This document shows positions 34,113 to 42,112 of a stretch of DNA of 64,000 nt, one piece after another; position 1 is the first letter of the stretch, and each line of letters opens with the position of its first letter. The notes below the pieces were generated by a model. It did no database searches. It was not told where the DNA came from and saw only the letters and a list, made by a program, of their open reading frames with translations. A program made the position numbers and the translations under genes. This stretch comes from Pontibacter mangrovi (lineage in GTDB: Bacteria > Bacteroidota > Bacteroidia > Cytophagales > Hymenobacteraceae), in NCBI RefSeq assembly GCF_006385705.1, contig NZ_VFRQ01000018.1:1-64000 (forward strand), read 5' to 3'.

Positions 34113-35486
34113 TTATCCCCGTTGCTCCTTCCAGAGCTGGTTAAACGATTTTTTCGGTGCTTGCAGCGGTTCGCGGCGCTTGCTCCAGGTATCTTTCTGC
34201 ACGTAGCGCAGCACAAAGTTCTTGATGCTGGCCGGGGCCATGTTCATCAGCCTCCGGCTTTTCATGGCCTTCAGCCATAGTTTAATCGCGGTTTTCTCCT
34301 GGCTATCGGCCATGCCCTCGTCTACGCTCTGTTTGCGGTTTAGCAGCAGCAGGTTGTGTATGTTGATCTTAACAGGGCACACCGAGGTACAGGCGCCGCA
34401 AAGGGAGCTGGCAAAGCTCAGGTGCTTGTGCTCGGCCATGCCGTTGTAGTGCGGCGATATCACCGAACCGATCGGGCCACTGTAGGTGGTTTCGTAGGTA
34501 TGGCCGCCGATGTTCTTGTATACCGGGCACACGTTCAGGCAGGCGCCGCAGCGGATGCAGTTCAGGGCCTCGCGCTTCTCGGGCAGGGCCAGCAGATCGG
34601 TGCGGCCGTTATCCAGCAGCACCACGTACATCTCCTCCGGGCCGTCTTTCTCCTTCGGCTGGCGCGGGCCGGTAAGTATAGTGTTGTATACGGTTACGTT
34701 CTGGCCGGTGCCGCTGGTGCTCAGCAGGGGCCAGAACAGGTCCAGGTCCATGATGGATGGGATCATCTTCTCGATGCCCACTATGGCAATATGCGTTTTA
34801 GGGAAGCTGGTGGAAAGGCGGGCATTGCCCTCGTTTTCGGTGATGGCCACGCCGCCCACATCCGCAATCAGGAAGTTGCCGCCTGTAATGCCTACCTCCG
34901 CCGAAGTATACTTTTCGCGCAATAACCGGCGGGCCACGCCTACCAACTCCTCAGCGTTATCGGTCGGGGGGATGCCCAGCTTGCGCACGAACAGGTCGCG
35001 GATATCAGTCTTAGACATGTGCATGGCCGGGGTAACGATATGGTAAGGCCGCTGCTCTGCCAGCTGCACAATATACTCGCCCAGGTCCGTCTCCACCGCT
35101 TCGATGCCGTTCTTCTCCAGGTAGTCGTTCAGGTGTATCTCCTCCGTCGTCATCGACTTGGACTTTACAATAGAGCGGGCACGCTTGCGCTTCATAATCT
35201 CCCCAATCTCCTTCAGCGCCTCCTTTGCGTCGCGGGCCCAGATCACCTTGCCGCCACGGGCGGTAAAGTTGGCCTCAAACTCCATCAGGTACTTATCCAG
35301 GTTGTTGATCGTCTGGGTTTTTATGAAGGAGCCGCGCTCGCGGGCCAGTTCATGGTCGGTGTATTGGGTAAGGCCCCGCTGCACAGCGGCGTTATACTTG
35401 CCGATGTTGAACTTAATGGTGGCGCGGTGGCCCTGGTCAAATGCTTTCGTTTCCGCGTCTTGCAGAAACTGTTTCAGTTTACTCAT
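34113..35486 (-). CDS. lutB: LutB/LldF-type iron-sulfur oxidoreductase subunit
   Basis: The 457-residue protein has an N-terminal LUD domain and two ferredoxin-type motifs, CIRCGACLNVCPVY (about 308-321) and CGACTSVCPVKIN (about 360-372). This is the LutB architecture of the L-lactate oxidation complex LutABC, which passes electrons from lactate to the quinone pool. lutA and lutC are not beside it here, so the partner genes must lie elsewhere, or it serves another dehydrogenase. Length is typical. Confidence 0.9.
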   Translation of the reverse strand: MSKLKQFLQDAETKAFDQGHRATIKFNIGKYNAAVQRGLTQYTDHELARERGSFIKTQTINNLDKYLMEFEANFTARGGKVIWARDAKEALKEIGEIMKRKRARSIVKSKSMTTEEIHLNDYLEKNGIEAVETDLGEYIVQLAEQRPYHIVTPAMHMSKTDIRDLFVRKLGIPPTDNAEELVGVARRLLREKYTSAEVGITGGNFLIADVGGVAITENEGNARLSTSFPKTHIAIVGIEKMIPSIMDLDLFWPLLSTSGTGQNVTVYNTILTGPRQPKEKDGPEEMYVVLLDNGRTDLLALPEKREALNCIRCGACLNVCPVYKNIGGHTYETTYSGPIGSVISPHYNGMAEHKHLSFASSLCGACTSVCPVKINIHNLLLLNRKQSVDEGMADSQEKTAIKLWLKAMKSRRLMNMAPASIKNFVLRYVQKDTWSKRREPLQAPKKSFNQLWKEQRG

Positions 35487-35570
35487 ACTGCTTTCCCCTT
35501 ACGTTTTTCCGGGACAAAGGCTGCACCTGCGGCTGCCCTATAAAAAGAAAAACACCCCTAAAGGTATAAA

Positions 35571-35723
35571 GTTAAAAAGTTAGAAGGTTAGAAAGTATGT
35601 GAGTTTTTGAATCGGCGACTAAAAGGACTATAATTAATTCTGATTAACTACAGTTTACCTTCAGACCAACTCTAACTCCTTAACTTTCTAACCTTCTAAC
35701 TTTTTAACTCTCTAACTCAGAAG
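35571..35723. repeat. Long inverted repeat with octamer array
   Basis: A perfect 25-bp inverted repeat (35571-35595 with 35684-35708) encloses an 88-bp loop between lutB and the M28 peptidase. The right side is an array of degenerate octamers (CTAACTCC, TTAACTTT, CTAACCTT, CTAACTTT, TTAACTCT, CTAACTCA). In minus-strand RNA it would form a long stem upstream of lutB. Confidence 0.85.
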
Positions 35724-35725
35724 TC

Positions 35726-37282
35726 TTACTTCTTATTGCTGTCTACCACAATTCTATTTTCGCGGTTGGCCAGCTCCCATGCCACGTGGAACGCCAGGCG
35801 AGCCACTTTCTCAGCATAAGGGTAGATGATTTTGTCCGGCTCGTCGCCCGGCTGGTGGTAATCGTCGTGCACGCCGTTAAAGTAGAACACGATCGGAATG
35901 CCGTGCTTGGCAAAGTTGTAATGGTCGGAGCGGTAGTAGAAGCGGTTCGGGTCGTTCTCGTCGTTAAAAGTATAATCGAGCTTCAGGTTCACGTACTTCT
36001 CGTTCATCTCCTCGTTAATCTGGTGCAGCTCCGAAGAAAGCTTATCGGCACCGATCACGTAGATGTAGTTGCTGTCGTTGGTCTTCTCGTGCTCGTAGTC
36101 CATGCGGCCGATCATATCGATGTTTACGTCAGCCACCGTGTTCTCCAGCGGGAAGATCGGGTTTTCGGAGTAGTACTCAGAGCCCAGCAGGCCTTTTTCC
36201 TCGCCCGTAACAGTCATGAACAGCACGCTGCGGCGCGGGCCGTAGCCAGCTTTCTTAGCCTGGGCAAACGCTTCGGCCATTTCAATAACAGCTACTGTGC
36301 CGGAGCCATCGTCGTTGGCGCCGTTGTAGATCTTGTCGCCGCCTTCCGCTTCTTCGTCTATGCCTACGTGGTCGTAGTGAGCGGTAACTACTACAACCTC
36401 GTCTTTCTTATCAGTGCCTTCCATGTAGCCCAGTACGTTCTCCGTAGAAAGCGGCTCTGTGGTTCTTCCCATCAGGATACGAATATCGGAGGCAGGGGTG
36501 AAAGACGCAGTGGAGGCGTTCTGTGCTGTCTGCTGCAGTTTCTCAGGCGTTGTGCCCAATAAAGCAGCGCCAACGGTTGGCGTCGTGAAGAGCGTGGCCG
36601 AACCCTGGTTGCCTTTGCCTTTCTGAGAAACAGAAGGCTGCTTTAGGCGGTGCGAGAAACGCTCAGCCATGGCGCGATACGCATCGGCTGGCAGCACAAA
36701 CGCAACGCCTTTCGCGCCTGCCTTTTCGGCTGCGGCAGAGAAGGGGCGCATTTTTGTCTGGATTTCGTCTGGGCTGGCAAGCAGCGTTACCACTATTTTG
36801 CCAGAGGCATCAGCTGTTACTTTGTCTGCATCAGCGGCATAAACTGCCTGCACCGCCTGCTCTGTGGTGAACGGAGAGGAGCCGAACGGGAAGAAATCCT
36901 GCATCATCAGGTACTTCTCGTTGCCAATGGTGATGTGGCCTTCGCCCCAGGTGCTTTTCTCCAGGTCAAAGGTTTGGTAGTATGGGTTGGCGGTGTTTGC
37001 CTTTACCGGTCCCATCAGGCCATCCTCGCGGAACTCGCGGGCAATGTACTCGGCGGCCATTTTCTGACCTTTATCGCCGGTGTTGCGGCCTTCATACTCA
37101 TCCGATGCGATGATGTGCAGGTGCTTAGACAGGTCTTCTGCCGTAATGGTTTCGGCGTACGTTGGTGCGGCCTCGCTCAGTTTGGCCACATCGGTGGTAG
37201 GGTTACTGGCGCTTGGGCCCTTGGCGCAGCCATAGCCTACGGCGGCTAGCATCAAGGCAGCGTAGAGATTGTGTCTCCTCAT
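35726..37282 (-). CDS. M28 family zinc aminopeptidase, lipoprotein
   Basis: This 518-residue exported peptidase has a lipobox VGYGC around Cys19. A PA-domain-like insert lies near 130-260. The M28 catalytic core holds His/Asp ligands in VVTAHYDHVG and YNGANDDGSGTVA, the catalytic Glu pair in VTGEEKGLLGSEYY, Asp in NIDMIGRMD and the last His in HDDYHQPGDE. It should trim peptides in the periplasm or at the outer membrane. It is monocistronic. Confidence 0.94.
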   Translation of the reverse strand: MRRHNLYAALMLAAVGYGCAKGPSASNPTTDVAKLSEAAPTYAETITAEDLSKHLHIIASDEYEGRNTGDKGQKMAAEYIAREFREDGLMGPVKANTANPYYQTFDLEKSTWGEGHITIGNEKYLMMQDFFPFGSSPFTTEQAVQAVYAADADKVTADASGKIVVTLLASPDEIQTKMRPFSAAAEKAGAKGVAFVLPADAYRAMAERFSHRLKQPSVSQKGKGNQGSATLFTTPTVGAALLGTTPEKLQQTAQNASTASFTPASDIRILMGRTTEPLSTENVLGYMEGTDKKDEVVVVTAHYDHVGIDEEAEGGDKIYNGANDDGSGTVAVIEMAEAFAQAKKAGYGPRRSVLFMTVTGEEKGLLGSEYYSENPIFPLENTVADVNIDMIGRMDYEHEKTNDSNYIYVIGADKLSSELHQINEEMNEKYVNLKLDYTFNDENDPNRFYYRSDHYNFAKHGIPIVFYFNGVHDDYHQPGDEPDKIIYPYAEKVARLAFHVAWELANRENRIVVDSNKK

Positions 37283-37360
37283 GGTTTAGGTATAGTTTAG
37301 TTCAGTTATAAAGTACAGGTTTAGACGGGTGCAGGAGCTGCAGGTTTAATCTGCTGCTGC

Positions 37361-37846
37361 CTACTCCTTCGAAATGAGCACCGTAGCAAACGCCGCCACG
37401 CCCTCTTTTTTGCCCACAAAGCCCAACTGTTCGGTGGTGGTGGCTTTAATAGAGATATCCTCCTCCGGAATACCCATTACTTCGGCCAGGCAGGTTTTCA
37501 TAGCGGGGATGTGCGGGTTTACCTTTGGCTCCTGCAGGCAAACCGTAGAGTCGATGTTGCCGATCTCGTAGCCTTCGCGGGCCAGCAGGTGCACCACTTC
37601 CTTCAGCAGTATCTTAGAGTCGATGCCTTTATACTTGGGGTCTTTGTCGGAGAAGTGGAAGCCGATGTCGCGCATGTTGGCGGCGCCCAGCAGGGCATCG
37701 CAGATCACGTGGATCAGCACATCGGCGTCGGAATGGCCCAGGGCACCGTGCGTGTGCGGAATCTTAATGCCGCCGAGCCAGAAATCAAGCCCTTCCTGCA
37801 GCTGGTGCACGTCGTAGCCAAAGCCGGTTCTTATTTTCAATTTCAT
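37361..37846 (-). CDS. ispF: 2-C-methyl-D-erythritol 2,4-cyclodiphosphate synthase
   Basis: The 161-residue enzyme of the non-mevalonate isoprenoid pathway releases CMP and forms the cyclic diphosphate. Zinc ligands are Asp12 and His14 in GFGYDVHQL and the His of LGHSDADVLIHVICDALLG; the loop FHFSDKDPKYKGIDS and the C-terminal ATTTEQLGFVGKKEG are intact. The frame is open from 37882, but the start at 37846 (MKLKIRTGFGYDVH) fits the family. Confidence 0.96.
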   Translation of the reverse strand: MKLKIRTGFGYDVHQLQEGLDFWLGGIKIPHTHGALGHSDADVLIHVICDALLGAANMRDIGFHFSDKDPKYKGIDSKILLKEVVHLLAREGYEIGNIDSTVCLQEPKVNPHIPAMKTCLAEVMGIPEEDISIKATTTEQLGFVGKKEGVAAFATVLISKE

Positions 37847-37990
37847 AGTTAGTAATCCGAAGTATAAACGGGTAAAGCCCAACGTATGGCGGGCTTAAAA
37901 GGTAAATCTAAGCTAAAATTACGATTTTGCGCTATTTTAAGCACTGATTTTTGCGTGCTCAAGGCAAAGCCCGGCAGCCCTGCCAACAGA

Positions 37991-38018
37991 AGCGCCTGCT
38001 AAAAGTATAGCAGGCGCT
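37991..38018. other. Stem-loop without T-run
   Basis: AGCGCCTGCT (37991-38000) pairs with AGCAGGCGCT (38009-38018) over an 8-nt loop containing AAGTAT. It lies between the aldo/keto reductase gene and ispF and probably helps terminate the former despite lacking a U-run. Confidence 0.6.
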
Positions 38019-38077
38019 CCCGGTAAACCATGGGTAAGGTTGTTGGCTTATGCCAGTTTATAGTATACTTGCTTTTT

Positions 38078-38902
38078 CTACAAAGTGTCCCAGGCCGGTG
38101 CCCAGGCAGGATTTACGAGGCGGGTATTTTCCTGCGTCAGCTGGTTTATCTGCTGCATTTCCTCCTGCGTCAGCTCAAAGTCAAAAATAGCGGCGTTGGA
38201 TTTCATGTGCTTTTCGCTGGAGCTTCTGGGAATGGCCAGCACCCCATCCTGCTGCAAGAGCCAGCGCAAGCTTACCTGTACTTCAGTTTTATCATACTTG
38301 CTGCCTATGCTTTTGAGTGTTTCGTTGCCCATTACCTTGCCCTGCGCAATGGGGCTATAGGCCGTGAGCGACAGGTGGTGCCGGCGCAGGTAATGGTATA
38401 GCTTGTCCTGGTTCAGGAAGGGGTGATACTCTACCTGGTTGGTGAGGATGTCGGCGCCGGTGGCCAGCACTTTGTCGAGCAGGGCGGTGGTGTGGTTGCT
38501 GACGCCAATATGCTTGGCATAGCCCTTCTGCTGCGCCTTCATCAGCTCCTCCATGTACTCTTCCACCGGCACCTCGGCATTAGGCCAATGGATCAGCAGC
38601 AGGTCTACATACCCGGTGTTCAGTTTGCGCAGGCTTTCCTCTACCGAGGGCATAAAGCTTTTGCGGCCCAAGTTGGCTGGCAGCACCTTCGTGGTCAGAA
38701 ACACGTCTTCGCGTGGAATGGCTGAGGCGGCGATGGCGCGGCCAACGCCTTCTTCGTTTCCGTACATCTGGGCCGTATCTATATGGCGGTAGCCGGTTTC
38801 GAGGGCGGCTCTTACCATGGTGTCAGCAGTATTGTTATCGAGTTGAAAAGTGCCGAAGCCAAGCGCCGGCACCTTCACGTCTTTTACTGTGGTATACTTC
38901 AT
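38078..38902 (-). CDS. Aldo/keto reductase
   Basis: The 274-residue NADPH-dependent oxidoreductase has the TIM-barrel AKR catalytic tetrad Asp42, Tyr47 (YRHIDTAQMYGNEEGVG), Lys72 (FLTTKVLP) and His105 (LLLIHWPN), with the cofactor motif IPRSSSEKHMKSN near the C-terminus. It reduces aldehydes or ketones; the substrate is unknown. It lies 55 bp downstream of a MarR gene on the same strand and shares an operator-like sequence with it, suggesting induction by electrophiles or oxidants. Confidence 0.94.
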   Translation of the reverse strand: MKYTTVKDVKVPALGFGTFQLDNNTADTMVRAALETGYRHIDTAQMYGNEEGVGRAIAASAIPREDVFLTTKVLPANLGRKSFMPSVEESLRKLNTGYVDLLLIHWPNAEVPVEEYMEELMKAQQKGYAKHIGVSNHTTALLDKVLATGADILTNQVEYHPFLNQDKLYHYLRRHHLSLTAYSPIAQGKVMGNETLKSIGSKYDKTEVQVSLRWLLQQDGVLAIPRSSSEKHMKSNAAIFDFELTQEEMQQINQLTQENTRLVNPAWAPAWDTL

Positions 38903-38911
38903 AGTTTGTGG

Positions 38912-38937
38912 GTTTATACATTATTTGTTTATACAAG
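38912..38937. promoter_or_regulatory. Putative MarR operator upstream of the reductase
   Basis: Read on the minus strand this holds CTTGTATAAACAAA and a second TGTATAAAC 16 bp on. The first is nearly the same as CTTGTATACACAAA upstream of the MarR gene. The position, just before the reductase start, fits an operator. Confidence 0.55.
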
Positions 38938-38957
38938 TGTGTGCGTTAAAAAATAAG

Positions 38958-39407
38958 CTACCCGCGTAGCTTATCTAACAGGTTGCTTACCAACACGGCT
39001 TCCTGGGGGCTGAGGTTATGAAACCGCTTGAACAGGGAAGGAAACTTCTCATCCACCTCCTGCAGCTTTTTAAGGCCGTTTTGGGTAAGGCGCACTTCAA
39101 TCATGCGGCGGTTGGTCTGGCAGATGTCGCGGGTTACGTAGCCCTTCTCAATCAGCTTGTCGATGAGGCGGGTAACGTTGGAGTTGCGGTCTACCATGCG
39201 GTTCTGGATATCGCCGAAGCACACCGGCTCCGGGTGCTGCCCGCGCACAATAGACAGCACGTTGTGCTGTTGCAGCGTCAGGCCCAGCTCCTTAAAGAAC
39301 GGCAGCTGCTGCTGGTTCACCCAGTTGTTGGTAAACAGGAGGTTGGCCATCAGCCGGCGGTAGTCGTCCTTAAACTCGCCCTGGTGTATTTCTTCTTCTA
39401 TGCGCAT
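38958..39407 (-). CDS. MarR family transcriptional regulator
   Basis: The 149-residue winged-helix repressor-type protein has the MarR core: LGLTLQQHNVLSIVRG, the recognition-helix region FGDIQNRMVDRNSNVTRLIDKL and the wing YVTRDICQTNRRMIEVRLT. The frame is open to 39455, but that start would lie in the operator-like sequence, and MRIEEEIHQG (ATG at 39407) is a better start. It probably controls itself and the aldo/keto reductase downstream. Cys in DICQTNRR could be a redox sensor, which is speculative. Confidence 0.88.
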   Translation of the reverse strand: MRIEEEIHQGEFKDDYRRLMANLLFTNNWVNQQQLPFFKELGLTLQQHNVLSIVRGQHPEPVCFGDIQNRMVDRNSNVTRLIDKLIEKGYVTRDICQTNRRMIEVRLTQNGLKKLQEVDEKFPSLFKRFHNLSPQEAVLVSNLLDKLRG

Positions 39408-39440
39408 ACTTTGTGCTTGATGTACAAAAGTATAGTTTGT

Positions 39441-39458
39441 TGTTTGTGTATACAAGTA
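39441..39458. promoter_or_regulatory. Putative MarR autoregulatory operator
   Basis: On the minus strand this reads TACTTGTATACACAAACA, sharing CTTGTATAnACAAA with the site before the reductase gene. It lies about 35-50 bp upstream of the MarR start. Confidence 0.55.
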
Positions 39459-39507
39459 TGGAAAGAAAAGGTTCTGAGCCGCATGGCGGGTATGGCCGGG
39501 ATAAAAA

Positions 39508-39539
39508 CAAAGCGTGAGGCAGGTGCCCCACGCTTTGTG
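39508..39539 (-). terminator. Intrinsic terminator of the PepSY-like gene
   Basis: ACAAAGCGTG (39508-39517) pairs with CACGCTTTGT (39530-39539), with an inner GGC/GCC extension; in minus-strand RNA five U residues follow. Confidence 0.85.
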
Positions 39540-39563
39540 AAAAGGGTAGTTCAGCGCTTGTGG

Positions 39564-40013
39564 CTAGTCCCAGTAGGGCTGCTCTGCCGGCTGTCCGTCG
39601 GAGGAGAAAACATACTTTTGCTCCTGGTTATCCTTTTCCAACTCTACCTGGTAATAGGTGTTGCCATCCTGCACCACCGCGTCAGCGTCATCAACCCTGA
39701 AGCCGGCGTAGTTTTGGCTGATGCCCGCTTTTACTTCTTCGGGTAGCTCTGCCTCGGGTACATCATACTTGTGCTTTAGCAGCGTGCCGGAGGCGCTGAA
39801 GAGCGCATCATAATCCACGGTGGCCACGTCAAACTCGGCCTCGTAGTCTTCGCCTTTCTTCTCCCACTCCACGTTTTGGGCATCCGGGAAAGTGCTGCTG
39901 AAGGTTTCTGTCACGGCGGCTGGCACATCGCCGGGCTTTATGTCATCGCTGTTTTTATCGCAGGCAAACAGAGAGCCGCTCAGAAACAGAAGCGCAAAGA
40001 ATGTTGATTTCAT
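39564..40013 (-). CDS. PepSY-like (DUF2874) lipoprotein
   Basis: The 149-residue protein has a lipobox SLFAC with Cys18 and two copies of the PepSY-like fold: TETFSSTFPDAQNVEWEKKGEDYEAEFDV and ISQNYAGFRVDDADAVVQ-type halves (quoted in part). These periplasmic domains are thought to bind ligands or inhibit proteases. The protein is very acidic. No partner gene is adjacent. Confidence 0.85.
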   Translation of the reverse strand: MKSTFFALLFLSGSLFACDKNSDDIKPGDVPAAVTETFSSTFPDAQNVEWEKKGEDYEAEFDVATVDYDALFSASGTLLKHKYDVPEAELPEEVKAGISQNYAGFRVDDADAVVQDGNTYYQVELEKDNQEQKYVFSSDGQPAEQPYWD

Positions 40014-40129
40014 GATGTAATTGCTTTAAAGGTTAAACAATATGCCAAAGCTATAACCTGAATCTGAAGCAATATTGGAGCAAACCTGAAGCAATTCTGA
40101 AGATAGGGTGGTTTTGTGGAGCCGGGACT

Positions 40130-40300
40130 AACTATCCTTTCCCCTATGAACAGGGGAGGGAGTTCGGCAAACCTCAAGTTGCTGTTCCGGACTTCCTCGT
40201 CCGGGACTTTCTCTGCTGCGGACATCCTTGTCCGCGTGTCTGCATTACCAGGTCCAACCACCCCTGCCCCTCCTTGTCCAAGGAGGGGAGTTACTCCACC
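40130..40300. repeat. C-rich units and two short hairpins
   Basis: C-rich units CCCCTATGAACAGGGG (40141 region) and CCCCTCCTTG-TCCAAGGAGGGG (40267-40288) surround two hairpins, CCGGAC-TTCCTC-GTCCGG (near 40188) and GCGGAC-ATCCTT-GTCCGC (near 40219). Copy C of the composite repeat follows. No gene is seen. Confidence 0.7.
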
Positions 40301-40304
40301 CCAG

Positions 40305-40710
40305 CCCTCGAAAAGGAGCACCTTCTAGGTTTCCGGCTAGATTTCCGGTGCCCGGCTGGGCAGTGCGACGTCAGGAGCAAAGGAAATGTAGGTAGCGCGA
40401 TGCCCTTATCGAGGACCCCTACCCCCAAGGCGAGGCCTCCCGACCTGGAGGGCACCAAAGTATGAAATGCAACAGTAGCTTTGTAAAGCCATGGATGAAC
40501 AGAAGCTAGAAAGATTAACTTGGCTCCAGTTGCAGAAAGTAGCGGCTAAATTATAAAGACATTCGGTTACGGAAGTATAAAGTATAGCCAAAGTTAAAAA
40601 TGTGGCTTTTCAAGCCAGTTGAGTTACGAATTCAACATCATAAAAGGACACAAGTCTGAAGACTTGCGCCAGAAGCTAAAATATAAAGGCACAAGCGGAC
40701 GCTTGCGCCA
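40305..40710 (+). repeat. Composite intergenic repeat, copy C (diverged)
   Basis: A degenerate third copy keeps the order of segments of copy B: CCCTCGAAAAGGAGC, GCGCGATGCCC, GGCGAGGCCTCCCGACC, GATGAACAGAAGCTAGAAAG, TTGCAGAAAGTAGCGGCTA, and the terminal CAAGCG hairpin (40688-40709). About 120 bp of extra sequence, including another hairpin (40646-40670), lies before the end. Confidence 0.75.
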
Positions 40711-40795
40711 GGGAGAGCCAGAGGGGGAGCTATGAAAGGATGGAAGAAGCAAGTATAACCTGAGGTTGAGCAGCAACTATACTGACAAAACCTAA

Positions 40796-40836
40796 AAAGA
40801 AGAAAGGCCACCAAAGTATGGCAGCCTTTCTTTTTT
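40796..40836 (-). terminator. Intrinsic terminator of the M16 gene
   Basis: AAGAAAGGC pairs with GCCTTTCTT around a loop containing CAAAGTATG; A- and T-runs on the two sides allow use from either strand. It lies 17 bp after the M16 stop. Confidence 0.85.
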
Positions 40837-40852
40837 CTCAGAAAACGCTAAA

Positions 40853-42112
40853 CTATGCCTCCACCGGCTGCTCCTTCTTCTCCGCCTTATAAAGCAGGGT
40901 AGAGCAGTTGGTCTTGCGCAGTACTTCCTGGGCGCAGCGCTGAATATCGTCCGGCGTGACGGCCTGTACTTTCTCGCCTTCCTGGTTAATAAAGTTGGCG
41001 TCGCCGAGCAGTTTGCTGTAGGCCAGGTTCATGGCGCGGTTCAGCAGCTCGATCTCCGAGAACACGATGCTGGTCTCGGCCTGGTTCTTCACCTTGTTCA
41101 ACTCCTCCTCGTCCACGCGGTTATCGATGAGTTCCTCCACAATGGCCTCTACGGCAGCATTCGCCTCCTGCAGATCTACGCCCTCGTTTAGCTTGCCCTG
41201 TATGATGAGCAAGCCTGGCTCCACGCTTCCGGTTACCGATGCCGAAATAGAGTTGAACAGCTTCTTCTCCTTCACCAGTTGCTCGTACAGGCGGCTCGAC
41301 TTGCCGCGGCCCAGAATGTCACTGATCAGGTCTACGGCGTGGTAATCGGGGTGCTGGCGGCCCGGCATGTGGTAGGCTTTGTAAAGGGCGCTGAGCGGCA
41401 CGTCGGAACTTACCTCCAGCACGCGCTCCTCCGTCTGCCGCGGCTCCTCTTTCAGCTGGCGCTCATACTTCTCGCCGGCAGGTATAGGGCCGAACCATTT
41501 CTCCGTCAGCTCCTTGGCATGGGCAAAGGTCACGTTGCCGGCCACTACCAGTACAGCATTGTTCGGCGAGTAATGTTTGCGGAAGAAGGCCTTCACGATA
41601 TCCATCGTCGCCTCCTCAATGTGCGCAATCTCCTTGCCGATGGTGGCCCACTTGTAGGAATGCTCCTTGTAGGCCAGCGGGCGTAGCTTCAGCCACACAT
41701 CGCCGTAGGGCTGGTTCAGGTAATTCTGCTTAAACTCCTCTACCACCACCTTGCGCTGTACTTCCAGGCCATGGTCGCTAAAGGCCAGCTCCAGCATACG
41801 GTCCGACTCCAGCCAAAAGCCCGTTTCCAGGTTCTGCGCCGGCAGCGAGAGGTAGTAGTTCGTGATGTCGGGGCTGGTGAAGGCGTTGTTCTCGCCACCC
41901 ACGCGCTGCAGGGGCTCATCATACACCGGAATATTCTTGGAGCCGCTGAACATCAGGTGTTCGAACAAATGGGCAAAACCGGTGTGCGCCTCCTCCTCAT
42001 CGCGCGAGCCCACGTCGTACAGCACGTTCAGCACCGCCATCGGCGAAGTATGGTCCTCATGCACGATCACGCGCAGGCCGTTGTCAAGGGTAAATTCTTT
42101 GAACTCTATCAT
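40853..42112 (-). CDS. M16 family zinc metallopeptidase (pitrilysin-like)
   Basis: The 419-residue protein has the inverted zinc motif His48-Leu-Phe-Glu51-His52 (GFAHLFEHLMFSG) with the distal Glu ligand in the VVVEEFKQN region, and the R/Y-type C-terminal half domain (SDILGRGKSSRLYEQLVKEKKL). No signal peptide is seen. One M16 unit of about 420 residues is typical of the dimeric processing-peptidase-like subgroup. It stands alone. Confidence 0.94.
   Translation of the reverse strand: MIEFKEFTLDNGLRVIVHEDHTSPMAVLNVLYDVGSRDEEEAHTGFAHLFEHLMFSGSKNIPVYDEPLQRVGGENNAFTSPDITNYYLSLPAQNLETGFWLESDRMLELAFSDHGLEVQRKVVVEEFKQNYLNQPYGDVWLKLRPLAYKEHSYKWATIGKEIAHIEEATMDIVKAFFRKHYSPNNAVLVVAGNVTFAHAKELTEKWFGPIPAGEKYERQLKEEPRQTEERVLEVSSDVPLSALYKAYHMPGRQHPDYHAVDLISDILGRGKSSRLYEQLVKEKKLFNSISASVTGSVEPGLLIIQGKLNEGVDLQEANAAVEAIVEELIDNRVDEEELNKVKNQAETSIVFSEIELLNRAMNLAYSKLLGDANFINQEGEKVQAVTPDDIQRCAQEVLRKTNCSTLLYKAEKKEQPVEA

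Noticed and set aside
37991..38018. Full intrinsic terminator
   Set aside because: The stem is strong, but no T-run follows on either strand, so it is listed only as a stem-loop.
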